Positions 5,884 through 14,696 of a stretch of DNA of 64,000 bases are shown here, piece after piece; within the stretch, counting starts at the first letter, position 1, and the number at the start of each line of letters is the position of its first letter. The notes under the pieces are model-generated. The model had not been told where the DNA came from and did no database searches. It saw only the letters and a list, made by a program, of their open reading frames with translations. The position numbers were made by a program, and so were the translations under genes. This DNA is from Gaiellasilicea sp963705515 (GTDB taxonomy: Bacteria > Actinomycetota > Thermoleophilia > Gaiellales > Gaiellaceae), in contig CAVPJV010000009.1 of the NCBI GenBank assembly GCA_963705515.1, positions 62,001 through 126,000 of the forward strand, written 5' to 3'.

Positions 5884-7689
5884 GGCGACCTCGTCCGCCC
5901 AGTCGCCGTAGAGGCTCATGTAGAGGCCACGGCGGGCGATCAGCTGCTCGTGCGTCCCCTGCTCGACGACGCGGCCGTGCTCGAGCACGACGATCAGGTC
6001 GGCGTCCCGGATCGTCGAGAGCCGGTGTGCGATCACGAACGCCGTCCGCCCGGCGAGGAGCCGCCGCAGCCCCGTCTCGATCAGGCGCTCGGTGCCGATG
6101 TCGACCGAGGACGTCGCCTCGTCGAGGATCAGGATGCGCGGGTCGGCCAGCAGCGCCCGCGCGAATGCGATCAGCTGGCGTTGGCCGAGCGACAGCCGCG
6201 TGCCGCGCTCCCCGAGCTGTGTCTCGTACCCATGCTCGAGCTCGAGGATGAAGCGGTCGGCGCCGACGGCCTCCGCCGCCGCCTCGATCTCCTCCCGCGG
6301 TGCGTCCGGGCGGCCGAAGGCGATGTTCTCGGCGACGGTGCCGCCGAAGAGGAAGCCCTCCTGCGGGACGATGCCGAGCTGGCGTCGGAGCGAGTGCTGC
6401 GTCACCTCGCGCAGGTCGGTGCCGTCAATCGTGATCCGCCCCTCGGTCGGGTCGTAGAAACGGGCGATCAGCTTCGCGATCGTCGACTTGCCGGCGCCGG
6501 TGTGCCCCACCAGCGCCACGGTCGTCCCGGCGGGCACGTCGAGCTCGAGCCCGTGCAGGACCTCGGGGAACTCGGGGCCGTAGCCGAAGCGCACGTTCTC
6601 GAAGTGGACGCGGCCGTCGATCCGTGCCAGCGACCCGGCCCCGCCGGGGTCGACGACCTGCGGCTCCTCGTCGAGGACGCCGATGATCTTGTCGAGCGCC
6701 GCGATCGCGGAGAGGAACGTGTTGTAGAGCTGCGACAGCTGCTGGATCGGGTCGAAGAAGTTCGAGAGGTAGAGCGCGAAGGCGAAGAGCGTTCCGGCGG
6801 TCATCTCGTCGTGGTAGACGAGCCAGCCGCCGTAGCCGAAGACGATTGCGGTCGCGGCCGTCGCGAGCAGGTCGACGGCGGGGAAGTAGATCGCGTTGAG
6901 GACAGTCGTCTCGTAGTTCGCCGCGCGGTAGCGGTCGTTGACGCCGTGGAACGCTTTCTGCTGCACCGGCTCGCGCGTGAACGACTGGACGACGCGCATG
7001 CCGGCGATGTCCTCGGCGAGCGTCGCCGTCACGAGGCCCAGGCGTTCGCGGACGCGGCGGTAGGCGCGGTTCGAGCGGCTGCGGAACCACGCCGTGACGA
7101 GCGCCATCGGGATCAGCACCGTCAGCGTCGCCAGCGCAAGCCGCCAGTCGAGCAGGACGAGGACGACGGCCGTCCCGAGCAGGAGCAGCGTGTTCTGGAT
7201 CAGGCTGGTGACGCCGTCGGTGACGAGCTGGTCGAGCGCCTCGACGTCGTTCGTGATCCGGCTGATCACGACGCCGGCCCGGTTGCGCTCGTAGAAGCCG
7301 AGCGACAGCCGCTCCAGATGCGCGAACAGCTTGTTCCGGAGATCGGCGAGGACGCGTTCGCCGACCCAGCCCGTGAGGTACGTGTTCGCGGCCGACAGGA
7401 CGAGCGCCAGCACCGCGGCGACGATGAAGAGGGCGATGATCTCGGTCAGCCGGGTGAGGTCGCCTTCCTTGATCCCCTGGTCGATCGCGAGCTTCGCCAG
7501 GTACGGCGGTGCGAGCGCAACGACGGTGTACGCGAGCAGCGTCGTGAACGACAGCGCCGTTCGCCCGCGGTAGGGGAGCGCCAGCCGCAGGAGCAGGCCC
7601 AGCCGCCGGCGCGTGCGCTTCCACGACCAGTCGCGCACCTCGCCGCCGCGCTGCTCGCTCAGGTGCGATCCGGGCTGCCAGACCTTCAC
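5881..7689 (-). CDS. ABC exporter half-transporter with catalytic Glu and degenerate signature
   Basis: 602 residues: an exporter-type membrane domain (about 35-330, six helices expected), then the nucleotide-binding domain. Walker A GHTGAGKS is at 395-402 and Walker B ILDEAT has the catalytic Glu at 524. The signature is LSLGQ (499-503) instead of LSGGQ. Its GTG start overlaps the stop of the next ABC gene by 4 nt. The partner has the opposite defects, so the pair fits an asymmetric heterodimeric exporter of the TM287/288 or BmrCD kind. The substrate (drug, lipid or peptide) cannot be read from sequence. Confidence 0.92.
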   Translation of the reverse strand: MKVWQPGSHLSEQRGGEVRDWSWKRTRRRLGLLLRLALPYRGRTALSFTTLLAYTVVALAPPYLAKLAIDQGIKEGDLTRLTEIIALFIVAAVLALVLSAANTYLTGWVGERVLADLRNKLFAHLERLSLGFYERNRAGVVISRITNDVEALDQLVTDGVTSLIQNTLLLLGTAVVLVLLDWRLALATLTVLIPMALVTAWFRSRSNRAYRRVRERLGLVTATLAEDIAGMRVVQSFTREPVQQKAFHGVNDRYRAANYETTVLNAIYFPAVDLLATAATAIVFGYGGWLVYHDEMTAGTLFAFALYLSNFFDPIQQLSQLYNTFLSAIAALDKIIGVLDEEPQVVDPGGAGSLARIDGRVHFENVRFGYGPEFPEVLHGLELDVPAGTTVALVGHTGAGKSTIAKLIARFYDPTEGRITIDGTDLREVTQHSLRRQLGIVPQEGFLFGGTVAENIAFGRPDAPREEIEAAAEAVGADRFILELEHGYETQLGERGTRLSLGQRQLIAFARALLADPRILILDEATSSVDIGTERLIETGLRRLLAGRTAFVIAHRLSTIRDADLIVVLEHGRVVEQGTHEQLIARRGLYMSLYGDWADEVA

Positions 7690-9446
7690 GCGGTCTCCTT
7701 GAGCAGGCCCTGCAGCAGCCCGTGCTCGTGGATCTCACGGTAGACGGCGCTTGTCGTCAGCAGCTCCGCCTGGGTGCCGCGCGCGGCGATCCGGCCCTGC
7801 TCGAGCACGACGACCTCGTCAGCGAGCGCGATCGTCGAGAGCCGGTGGGCGATGATGATCGTCGTCCGGCCGCGCATCGCCTCGGCAAGCCCGTCCCGGA
7901 TTCGCGCCTCGGTGGTCGCGTCGACGGAGGCGGTCGCGTCGTCCAGGATCAGGATCCGCGGGTCGATCACGAGCGCACGGGCGATCGCCAGCCGCTGACG
8001 CTGGCCGCCCGAGAGGGTGATCCCGCGCTCGCCGATGACGGTGTCGTAGCCCTGCGGCAGCTCGAGCACGAACTCGTGCGCCTGCGCGGCGCGGGCTGCC
8101 CGCTCGACCTGCTCGTCGGTCGCGTCGAGGACGCCGAAGGCGATGTTCTCGCGGACGCTCGCGGAGAAGAGGAAGGGATCCTGGGAGATGACGCCGATCT
8201 CCCGGCGCAGCGAGCGGCGGGTGACATCGCGGACGTCGACGCCGTCGACGAGCACGCGGCCCTCGGTCGCGTCGTAGAAACGCGGCACGAGCGCGGCGAG
8301 CGTGGTCTTGCCGGAGCCGGTGTGGCCGATCAGCGCCACCGTCCTCCCGGGCGCGAGCACGAGGTCGATCTCTTCGAGCACGGGTCTGTCGGCCGCGTAG
8401 CCGAAAGTGAGGCCGTCGAAGCGGACCTCGCCCGGGCCGGGCGGCAGCTCGCCTGCACCGGGGCGGTCGTCGACGCCCTCGGGCTCGTCCATGATCTCGA
8501 AGATGCGCTCGCCCGACGCGGTCGCGCGCTGCGCCTGGCCGATCCACATCCCGAGGCTGCGGAGGGGCACGATCAGCATCGCGAGCAGGAGGTTGAAGAC
8601 GAAGAACGCGGACAGGCCGAGCGATCCGTTCACGACCATCCGGCCGGCGGCGAGGAGGACTGCGCCCTGCGCCAGCAGCGGCAGGAAGGAGAGCAGCGGG
8701 ACGTAGAGCGCGCGCTGGCGGAAGGCGCGAACGGTCTGCTCGAAGACGGCGCCGGAGGCGCGCTCGAACTGCGCCTGGCGCCGCTCCTCCTGCGCGAACG
8801 CCTTGACGACGTGGACGCCGACGATCGACTCCTCCGTCACGGTCGCGACGTCGCCGAGCTTCTGCTGCACCTCGCGCAGAACCGGGTGGGAGACGTGGCT
8901 GTAGCGATAGGCGACGGCGACGATCAGCGGTGTGATCGCGAGTGCGATCAGCGCCAGCTTCCACTCGACGATGAAGAGCACGACCATCACCGAGACGACG
9001 GTGAGCGCGTGCTGGAAGAAGAAGATCAGCCCGAAGCCGAGGAAGAAGCGCACCGACTGCAGGTCGATGGTCGCGCGCGACATCAGCTGGCCCGTCTGGT
9101 GGCGGTCGTAGAAGCCGAACGAGAGCCGCAGCAGGTGCGCGTACAGCGCTTCGCGCATGTCCTTCTCGATCCCCAGCGCCTGCCGGCCAGAGATGATCCG
9201 GCGGCCGAGCATCAGCACCGCCTTGACGATGCCGACGATCGAGATCGCGACGACGAGCCAGGCGAGCACCGTCGTGCCCCGGCCCGCCTCGATCCCGTCG
9301 ATCGCCTCACCCACGAGCAGGACGATCGCGATCGCGGCCGCCTGCGAGAGCACGGCCAGGATCGTCGAGACGAGCAGCGACCAGCGGTACGGCCTCAGGA
9401 AGCCGAGCAGGCGCACGAAGGTGCGGCGATACGGGACGTCGCTCAC
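7686..9446 (-). CDS. ABC exporter half-transporter with degenerate Walker B
   Basis: 586 residues: membrane domain about 15-310, nucleotide-binding domain after 335. Walker A GHTGSGKT at 374-381, canonical signature LSGGQ at 478-482, but Walker B is LILDDAT, with Asp503 in place of the catalytic Glu. Read with the downstream partner, one composite ATP site is fully canonical (partner Walker motifs plus this LSGGQ) and the other is degenerate, as in known heterodimeric exporters. GTG 9446 lies 6 nt after TAGATT, so this is the first gene of the unit and is probably leaderless. Confidence 0.92.
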   Translation of the reverse strand: MSDVPYRRTFVRLLGFLRPYRWSLLVSTILAVLSQAAAIAIVLLVGEAIDGIEAGRGTTVLAWLVVAISIVGIVKAVLMLGRRIISGRQALGIEKDMREALYAHLLRLSFGFYDRHQTGQLMSRATIDLQSVRFFLGFGLIFFFQHALTVVSVMVVLFIVEWKLALIALAITPLIVAVAYRYSHVSHPVLREVQQKLGDVATVTEESIVGVHVVKAFAQEERRQAQFERASGAVFEQTVRAFRQRALYVPLLSFLPLLAQGAVLLAAGRMVVNGSLGLSAFFVFNLLLAMLIVPLRSLGMWIGQAQRATASGERIFEIMDEPEGVDDRPGAGELPPGPGEVRFDGLTFGYAADRPVLEEIDLVLAPGRTVALIGHTGSGKTTLAALVPRFYDATEGRVLVDGVDVRDVTRRSLRREIGVISQDPFLFSASVRENIAFGVLDATDEQVERAARAAQAHEFVLELPQGYDTVIGERGITLSGGQRQRLAIARALVIDPRILILDDATASVDATTEARIRDGLAEAMRGRTTIIIAHRLSTIALADEVVVLEQGRIAARGTQAELLTTSAVYREIHEHGLLQGLLKETA

Positions 9447-9452
9447 CGTCGG

Positions 9453-9458
9453 AATCTA
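9453..9458 (-). promoter_or_regulatory. -10 hexamer TAGATT for the ABC operon
   Basis: TAGATT on the minus strand, 6 nt before GTG 9446, with no Shine-Dalgarno between. Predicted leaderless start. Confidence 0.5.
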
Positions 9459-9505
9459 GCTGCGGCGTTTCTTGCTCCCGCGCGGCCCGCGCGTGAGGAT
9501 GAGCC

Positions 9506-10237
9506 ATGGAGCACGTGCCGCCGGACGTCTTCGGCGAGGACTATCTCTATTTCTACGAGGAGTGGCTCGCCGGCGAGCTGTCGGACGCGCAGGCCGAGCT
9601 GATCTGGGACGTGCTGGGGCTGGAGGAGGACGACGAGGTCCTCGACGTCCCGTGCGGGCACGGGCGGATCGCGAACCGGCTGGCCGAGCGTGGCGCGCGT
9701 GTGACCGGCCTCGACGCGGACGCGTTCTTCGTCGAGCATGCGCGGGCGGACGCCGATGCCCGCGGCGTCGAGGTCGAGTACGTGCAGGGCGACATGCGTG
9801 AGCTGCCGTGGGTTGGGCGCTTCGATGCCGCGGTCAACTGGTTCACCTCGTTCGGCTACTTCGACGACGAGGGAAACCGGACGTGGCTCCAGACGGTCTT
9901 GGGGACGTTGAAGGCTGGTGGACGGCTGGCGATCGACATCCACAGCCGCGACGTCTTCATGCGCAACCGCATGCCCGCGTCGGTGTACGAGCGCGACGGC
10001 GACCTCGTCGTCGACAGCCACAGCTTCGACGTCGAGACCGGCCGCGAGGCGACGGAGCGCTGGCTCGTCCGCGACGGGCAGGTGCGGAGGACGGCGTACT
10101 CGGTGCGCTTCTACACGTATACGGAGCTGCGCGACCTGCTGCTCGGCGTCGGCTACTCGTCGGTGGAGGGCGTCGGGCACGACCGGAAGCCGTTGACGCT
10201 CGAGAGCCGGCGCATGATCGTCATCGCGACTCGCTGA
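9506..10237 (+). CDS. Class I SAM-dependent methyltransferase
   Basis: 243 residues. Motif I is VLDVPCGHGRIANRLAERG, motif II Asp lies in VTGLDADAFFVEHA, then the acidic QGDMRELPW and post-motif FDAAVNWFTSFGYF. The C-terminal half (from about 150) with IDIHSRD and SVRFYTYTELRDLL is typical of the small-molecule methyltransferase fold. A possible Shine-Dalgarno (GAGGA near 9495) precedes the ATG. The substrate is unknown. Its 3' end overlaps the convergent uracil-DNA-glycosylase-like gene by 17 nt. Confidence 0.85.
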   Translation: MEHVPPDVFGEDYLYFYEEWLAGELSDAQAELIWDVLGLEEDDEVLDVPCGHGRIANRLAERGARVTGLDADAFFVEHARADADARGVEVEYVQGDMRELPWVGRFDAAVNWFTSFGYFDDEGNRTWLQTVLGTLKAGGRLAIDIHSRDVFMRNRMPASVYERDGDLVVDSHSFDVETGREATERWLVRDGQVRRTAYSVRFYTYTELRDLLLGVGYSSVEGVGHDRKPLTLESRRMIVIATR

Positions 10238-10835
10238 TTCGCGCCAGCTCACGTCGCACGTGCGTCAGGGCCTTGCCGAGCCGCGCGCGGTTGGGCCTGT
10301 CGTTGAGCCACCCGCTCGCGCCGGAGGGATGCGGGAGCGGGATCACGATCGCGTCGCCGCGCGTGAAGCTCTTGCCGATCGCACCGGTCAGCGTTCCGAT
10401 TCCGAGCAGCCGCTTCAGCGCCAGCCCGCCGACCGTCACGATCAGCTCCGGCTGCAGCAGCTCGAGCTCCCACTCACGCCAGAACCGGCACAGCTCCTGC
10501 TCGCGCGGCGTCGGGGACCGGTCGCCGCGACCCGACGGAGGACGGCCCGGATAGCAGCGCGTCACCGAGGCGCAGTAGAAGCGCTCGTAGAGCTCATCGC
10601 CCTCGAGGTCGAGCCAGCGGCGCAGTGTCTGGCCGGCGCGTCCCCGCCACGGCAGCCGCTCCTGCCCTTCGACGATCCCCGGGGCCTGGCCGTACATGTA
10701 CGCGCGCTGGCCGTGGAAGGGCGCGACCACGGGCCGGGACTCGATCTGGAAGCCTGCTTCGAGGCAGGCTCGGCAGCGGGCGTTGTCGCGCTGGAGGGAG
10801 CGGATCGAGCGGTACGAGCTCTTCCGGACGGTCAC
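10221..10835 (-). CDS. Uracil-DNA glycosylase superfamily protein (Fe-S type)
   Basis: 204 residues. Motif A is YGQAPG (about 48-53) and motif B is LPHPSGAS, both characteristic of the UDG superfamily. Cysteines at 21, 24 (CRAC) and 88 (FYCAS), with a further Cys in EQELCRF, could ligate a 4Fe-4S cluster as in UDG families 4 and 5. It would excise uracil or damaged bases from DNA. The classical family-1 DPYH water-activating motif is absent. The ATG overlaps the stop of the VOC gene (ATGA), making a three-gene unit with the methyltransferase at 11757. Confidence 0.82.
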   Translation of the reverse strand: MTVRKSSYRSIRSLQRDNARCRACLEAGFQIESRPVVAPFHGQRAYMYGQAPGIVEGQERLPWRGRAGQTLRRWLDLEGDELYERFYCASVTRCYPGRPPSGRGDRSPTPREQELCRFWREWELELLQPELIVTVGGLALKRLLGIGTLTGAIGKSFTRGDAIVIPLPHPSGASGWLNDRPNRARLGKALTHVRRELARISESR

Positions 10836-11167
10836 CCCGCGGCGGGCGTGCCGATCCGGAGCCGGTTGCCGTCAGGATCGGTGAGCTCGATCTCACGCAT
10901 GCCGTAGTACGCCAGCTCCGCGGTCGCCCCGAAGTCGGCGGCGACCGCGTCCACGTCGTCGACGTAGATGTAGAGCAACCCGTCCGGGTGCGCATCGCCG
11001 GTGTGCTCGGAGAGGAAGATCAGCGCGTCGCCGTTCGAGATCGCAACGAAGAGCGGCAGGTGCGGCTGCGCGCGCGTGCGCCACTCGACCGAGAATCCAA
11101 GCCTGGCGTACCACTCGGCGCTCAGCTCCGCGTCGGCGACCCGGATGAACGGTGCGACCTTTGTCAT
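10832..11167 (-). CDS. VOC-family (glyoxalase/bleomycin-resistance-like) protein
   Basis: 111 residues, one paired beta-alpha-beta3 unit as in small VOC proteins: FIRVADAELSAEWYARLGF at the start, LFVAISNGDALIFLSEH, LLYIYVDDVDAVAADFG, and the terminal ELTDPDGNRLRI motif. It may act as a dimeric metalloenzyme or a ligand-binding protein. Overlaps both neighbours by 4 nt, so it is co-translated with the methyltransferase and the UDG-like gene. Confidence 0.83.
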   Translation of the reverse strand: MTKVAPFIRVADAELSAEWYARLGFSVEWRTRAQPHLPLFVAISNGDALIFLSEHTGDAHPDGLLYIYVDDVDAVAADFGATAELAYYGMREIELTDPDGNRLRIGTPAAG

Positions 11168-11757
11168 GGCGCTGATCGTACGGCCACGAACCAGCGGCCC
11201 GCGAACAGGATCTCGCCGCCGCCGAGCTCCGCCGTCAGCTCGTCCGGCTCGAAGTAGCGCTTGAAGACCTGCCAGCGTGAGCCGTCGTTGAGGATCCGCT
11301 CCTGCTGCTCGGCCGGTTGGACCTCGTCGCGGAGGGCGGAGTCGACGATGACGAGCTCGGGCGCGACACGGCGGGCCTCGACGAGGAAGCGGCCGCGTTC
11401 GAGGTCCTCGAGGTGGCCGTAGAAGTGACTCGTGAAGACGCGATCGAAGGTCCCGTCCTGAAACGGCAGGCGGAGCGCATCGGACTGGACGAACCCCGCG
11501 CCGGGGACGCGTGCGCTCGCGAGCTCGAGCATCGCCGCGCTCTGGTCGAGCCCGGTGATCTCTCCCGGCAGGTGCCGGGTCAGGAAGCCGGTGCCACACG
11601 CGACGTCGAGCGTCCGCGCCGCCGGCAGGGTGGCGACCGACGCGATCATCGCCTCGCGCTCCTGATCCCAGCCCGGCCGCTCGCGCTGCTCGAAGACGCC
11701 CGTGCCGAGCCACCAGTCGTCGTACTCCGGCGCCCGCGCCTCGTAGTAGGCCTTCAC
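11164..11757 (-). CDS. SAM-dependent methyltransferase
   Basis: 197 residues. Motif I is LDVACGTGFLTRHLPG, then ITGLDQSAAMLELA, DALRLPFQDGTFDRVFTSHFYGH and a Tyr-rich N-terminus (YYEARAPEYDDWW) typical of UbiE/Type-11 methyltransferases. First gene of a three-gene minus-strand unit. The start is GTG at 11757, 7 nt after TACTCT, which shares its base pairs with the -10 hexamer of divergent ftcD. The substrate is unknown. Confidence 0.85.
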   Translation of the reverse strand: MKAYYEARAPEYDDWWLGTGVFEQRERPGWDQEREAMIASVATLPAARTLDVACGTGFLTRHLPGEITGLDQSAAMLELASARVPGAGFVQSDALRLPFQDGTFDRVFTSHFYGHLEDLERGRFLVEARRVAPELVIVDSALRDEVQPAEQQERILNDGSRWQVFKRYFEPDELTAELGGGEILFAGRWFVAVRSAP

Positions 11758-11763
11758 CCTTTC

Positions 11764-11770
11764 TAGAGTA
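11764..11770. promoter_or_regulatory. Overlapping divergent -10 hexamers (methyltransferase / ftcD)
   Basis: The 7-bp TAGAGTA reads TAGAGT on the plus strand (7 nt before ftcD GTG 11777) and TACTCT on the minus strand (7 nt before methyltransferase GTG 11757). Only 19 bp separate the two start codons, so both transcripts must be leaderless or nearly so, and polymerase can hold only one direction at a time. Confidence 0.6.
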
Positions 11771-11776
11771 CGAGTC

Positions 11777-12646
11777 GTGCTCGAGGCCGTGCCGAACTTC
11801 TCCGAGGGTCGTGACGAGGGCGTGGTCGACGCGCTCCGCGGAGCCCTTTCCTCGCCGGCGCGGCTCCTCGACGTGCACGTCGATGCCGACCATCACCGCT
11901 CCGTCTTCACGCTCGTGGGCGAGCCGGACGAGCTGGTGGAGACGCTCCTGGCGGGGATCGCGTGCGCGCGCGAGCAGATCGACCTGCGTCGCCACGACGG
12001 CGCTCATCCGCGGATCGGCGCCGCCGACGTCGTCCCGATCGTGCCGATCAAGGGCGACGACCTGGAGCGGGCGAAGGAGACGGCGGGCGAGCTGGCGCGG
12101 CGCGTGGGCGACGAGCTGAGGCTGCCCGTCTTCCTGTACGGCGAGCTTGCGCCCGGCCTCGGGCCGGCGTTCTTCCGGCGCGGCGGCCTCGAGGAGCTGC
12201 AGCGGCGGATCGATGCGGGTGAACTGGCGCCCGACTTCGGACCGGAGCGGTTGGACGAGCGCGCGGGAGCGGTGATCGTCGGCGCGCGCCGGCCGCTGAT
12301 CGCGTTCAACGTCAACCTGCGCGGCGAGCTCGCCGCTGCGAAGGCGGTTGCGGCGAGCGTGCGTGAGACGGGCGGCGGCTTCCCCGGCGTGCGCGCGCTC
12401 GGACTCGACCTGCCGCGCGCGGGCGTCGTCCAGGTCTCCATGAACGTCGAGGACTGGGAGGCGGCGGCGCTCCACGAGATCGTCGCCCGGATCGAGCAGG
12501 AGGCGGCGGCGCACGGCGCCGAGGTGGTCGGCTCCGAGCTCGTCGGGCTGATGCCTGCCGGGGCGGCGGCCGCCGCAGCCGGCGCGATGCTCCGGATCGA
12601 CGGTTTCGACGAATCGCACGTTCTGGAACTGCGCCTCGTTCCGTGA
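11777..12646 (+). CDS. ftcD: Glutamate formimidoyltransferase
   Basis: 289 residues, matching the transferase half of FTCD only. Hallmarks: VPNFSEGRD at the N-terminus, DADHHRSVFTLVG, and RRHDGAHPRIGAADVVP with the catalytic His. It transfers the formimino group of N-formimino-L-glutamate to tetrahydrofolate, releasing glutamate. The matching cyclodeaminase is the separate gene at 1535-2113, and hutHUI begins 500 bp downstream. Leaderless GTG start. Confidence 0.92.
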   Translation: MLEAVPNFSEGRDEGVVDALRGALSSPARLLDVHVDADHHRSVFTLVGEPDELVETLLAGIACAREQIDLRRHDGAHPRIGAADVVPIVPIKGDDLERAKETAGELARRVGDELRLPVFLYGELAPGLGPAFFRRGGLEELQRRIDAGELAPDFGPERLDERAGAVIVGARRPLIAFNVNLRGELAAAKAVAASVRETGGGFPGVRALGLDLPRAGVVQVSMNVEDWEAAALHEIVARIEQEAAAHGAEVVGSELVGLMPAGAAAAAAGAMLRIDGFDESHVLELRLVP

Positions 12647-12707
12647 GAAGGTTTCGAGACCCCGAGGCTTGCGGTAGGTGAGTCTCGACAACGACCAAGG
12701 GGTACAG

Positions 12708-13067
12708 ATGAGAAAGTTCTTGCCGCTCACCGTGGCCGCAGGGATCGCGGCCTGGTTCTTCGCGAGGCACCCGCGCGGAAAGGTGCTGTTCGGAAAGCTC
12801 CAAGGAAAGATCTCGGGCGTCGTGCCGAAGGAGTACGACGACGCGACGCTCAAGGACAAGGTCGAGAGCGAGCTCTTCCGCGACGAGCACGAGGTGAAGG
12901 GCGCGATCAACATCAACGCGCAGGAGGGCGTCGTGCAGCTGCGTGGCCAGGTGCCGTCGCAGGACCTGATCGATGCGCTCGTCGAGCGGACGCAGAAGAT
13001 CCAGGGTGTCCGCGACGTCGAGAACCTGCTCCACACGCCGGGCACCGAAGCACCCATGCATCACTGA
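12708..13067 (+). CDS. BON-domain protein with N-terminal membrane anchor
   Basis: 119 residues from the ATG at 12708, chosen because AAGGGG lies 5 nt upstream; an in-frame GTG at 12678 has no ribosome site. A short hydrophobic helix (FLPLTVAAGIAAWFFA) is followed by a basic linker, then a BON domain: LKDKVESELFRDEHEVKGAININ...GVVQLRGQVPSQDLIDALVERTQKIQGVRDVENLLH. BON domains bind phospholipid or other envelope components. Two hairpins follow the stop. Confidence 0.82.
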   Translation: MRKFLPLTVAAGIAAWFFARHPRGKVLFGKLQGKISGVVPKEYDDATLKDKVESELFRDEHEVKGAININAQEGVVQLRGQVPSQDLIDALVERTQKIQGVRDVENLLHTPGTEAPMHH

Positions 13068-13082
13068 CCCGCCTTCGCATGC

Positions 13083-13103
13083 TCGGGCCGCTGCGCGGCC
13101 CGA
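13083..13103. terminator. Hairpin after the BON gene
   Basis: TCGGGCCG / CGGCCCGA stem with a 5-nt loop, 16 nt after the stop. There is no T run, so intrinsic termination is uncertain. Confidence 0.4.
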
Positions 13104-13120
13104 CTTCAGGGATTTCGCGC

Positions 13121-13150
13121 GCTGGGCATCCGCTCCCGCGGATGCCCAGC
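13121..13150. repeat. 30-nt perfect hairpin with ATCCGC/GCGGAT core, before hutH
   Basis: 13-bp perfect inverted repeat with a TCCC loop, ending 8 nt before the hutH -10 hexamer. Inner stem ATCCGC/GCGGAT, outer stem GCTGGGC/GCCCAGC. The same inner stem occurs in the hairpins at 24403 and 24669. It may be a terminator without a T run or an operator for the hut genes. Confidence 0.6.
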
Positions 13151-13157
13151 TTGCGCC

Positions 13158-13163
13158 TAGTAT
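13158..13163 (+). promoter_or_regulatory. -10 hexamer TAGTAT for hutHUI
   Basis: TAGTAT, 6 nt before GTG 13170, with no Shine-Dalgarno; predicted leaderless start of the hut operon. The expected -35 position falls inside the 13121-13150 hairpin, so a protein bound there would block transcription. Confidence 0.5.
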
Positions 13164-13169
13164 CGACTC

Positions 13170-14696
13170 GTGATTCTGAGTCACGCGCTGAACGGGAACG
13201 ACCTGCGGCTGGAGGACGTCTGGGAGGTAGCCGTGCACCGCGCGCCCGTCGGCCTCGCCGACGAGGCGCGCGGTCAGATGGAGGCGGCGCGGGCGCTCGT
13301 CGACCAGGCGGCCGAGAACACCTACGGGGTCAATACGGGCTTTGGCCGCTTCGTCTCCGAGTCGATCTCCGCCGACCAGGTCGACGAGCTCCAGTTGCGA
13401 CTGCTGCGCAGCCATGCCTGCGGTGTGGGGGAGCCGTATCCGCCGGAGGTCGTGCGTGCGGCGATGTTGCTGCGGGCGAACGCACTGGCGAAGGGGTTCT
13501 CGGGAGCGCGGATCGAGACCGTCGAGCTGCTGATCGAGTGTCTCAACCGCGGCGTCCTGCCCCGCGTGCCGGCCCGTGGCTCGGTCGGTGCAAGCGGCGA
13601 CCTCGCTCCGCTGGCACACCTGGCGCTGCCGCTCGTCGGCGAGGGTCAGGCGTGGTTCGAGGGGGTGCTGCTCCCGGGTGCAGAGGCCCTTGCCGCTGCC
13701 GGGCTCGACCCGGTCCGCCTCGGTGCGAAGGAGGGCCTGTCCCTGATCAACGGCACCCAGTTCATGGCGGCGATGGCCGCGCTCGCGCTCGTGCGCGCGC
13801 GGCGGCTGGCGCGGACGGCCGATCTCGCCTGCGCGCTCTCGCTCGAGGCGCTGCAGGGCTCCCGCACGAGCTTCCATCCGGCGATCCACCAGGCGAGGCC
13901 GCTGCCCGGACAGGTCGACTCCGCCGCCAACCTGCACCGGCTGCTCGAGGGCTCGGCGATCATCGAGTCGCACCGATGGTGCGATCGCGTGCAGGACGCC
14001 TACTCCCTCCGGTGCGCGCCTCAGGTGCACGGGGCCAGTCGCGACCTGCTGGCGCACGTCGAGGCGACGGTCGCGGTCGAGCTGAACGCCGCGACGGACA
14101 ACCCGCTCGTCCTCGTCGGCGAGGGCATCGTCGTCTCGAACGGGAACTTCCACGGCCAGCCGCTCGCCTTCGGGCTCGATGCGCTCGCGATGGCCGTCGC
14201 CGAGCTCGCGAGCATCTCCGAGCGACGGGTCGAGCGGCTCGTCAACCCGTCCCTGTCGGAAGGGCTGCCGCCCTTCCTGACGCTGGAGGGCGGGCTCAAC
14301 AGCGGCTTCATGATCCCGCAGTACGTCGCGGCGGCGCTCGTCTCCGAGAGCAAGTCGCTCTGTCATCCGGCGAGCGTCGACTCGATCCCGACGAGCGCCG
14401 GGCAGGAGGACCACGTCTCGATGGGGAACGCGGCGGGCCTGAAGGCGCTGCAGGTGCTCGCCAACAGCGAGCGGGTGCTGGCGATCGAGCTGCTCGCTGG
14501 CGCGCAGGCGGTCGAGTTCCTCGCGCCGCTCGAGCCCGGCCCGGGCGTGCGCGCGACACACGACGCCGTGCGCGAGCTCTCCGAGCGCGTGCGCGACGAC
14601 AGGTCGCTGTCGGAGGACATCGAGCGCGTCGCCGCAGCGATCGCCGACGGATCGATCCTCGCGGCTGCCGAGGCGGCCGTCGGTGAGCTCCGATGA
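13170..14696 (+). CDS. hutH: Histidine ammonia-lyase
   Basis: 508 residues, normal length. The Ala-Ser-Gly that cyclises to the MIO electrophile is at 141-143 in SVGASGDLAPLAHL. TYGVNTGFG (51-59) carries the active-site Tyr. The central FHGQPLAFGLDAL and GLPPFLTLEGGLNSGFM segments also fit. It deaminates L-His to trans-urocanate, the first step of histidine degradation. GTG start; ends in a 4-nt ATGA overlap with hutU. Confidence 0.96.
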   Translation: MILSHALNGNDLRLEDVWEVAVHRAPVGLADEARGQMEAARALVDQAAENTYGVNTGFGRFVSESISADQVDELQLRLLRSHACGVGEPYPPEVVRAAMLLRANALAKGFSGARIETVELLIECLNRGVLPRVPARGSVGASGDLAPLAHLALPLVGEGQAWFEGVLLPGAEALAAAGLDPVRLGAKEGLSLINGTQFMAAMAALALVRARRLARTADLACALSLEALQGSRTSFHPAIHQARPLPGQVDSAANLHRLLEGSAIIESHRWCDRVQDAYSLRCAPQVHGASRDLLAHVEATVAVELNAATDNPLVLVGEGIVVSNGNFHGQPLAFGLDALAMAVAELASISERRVERLVNPSLSEGLPPFLTLEGGLNSGFMIPQYVAAALVSESKSLCHPASVDSIPTSAGQEDHVSMGNAAGLKALQVLANSERVLAIELLAGAQAVEFLAPLEPGPGVRATHDAVRELSERVRDDRSLSEDIERVAAAIADGSILAAAEAAVGELR

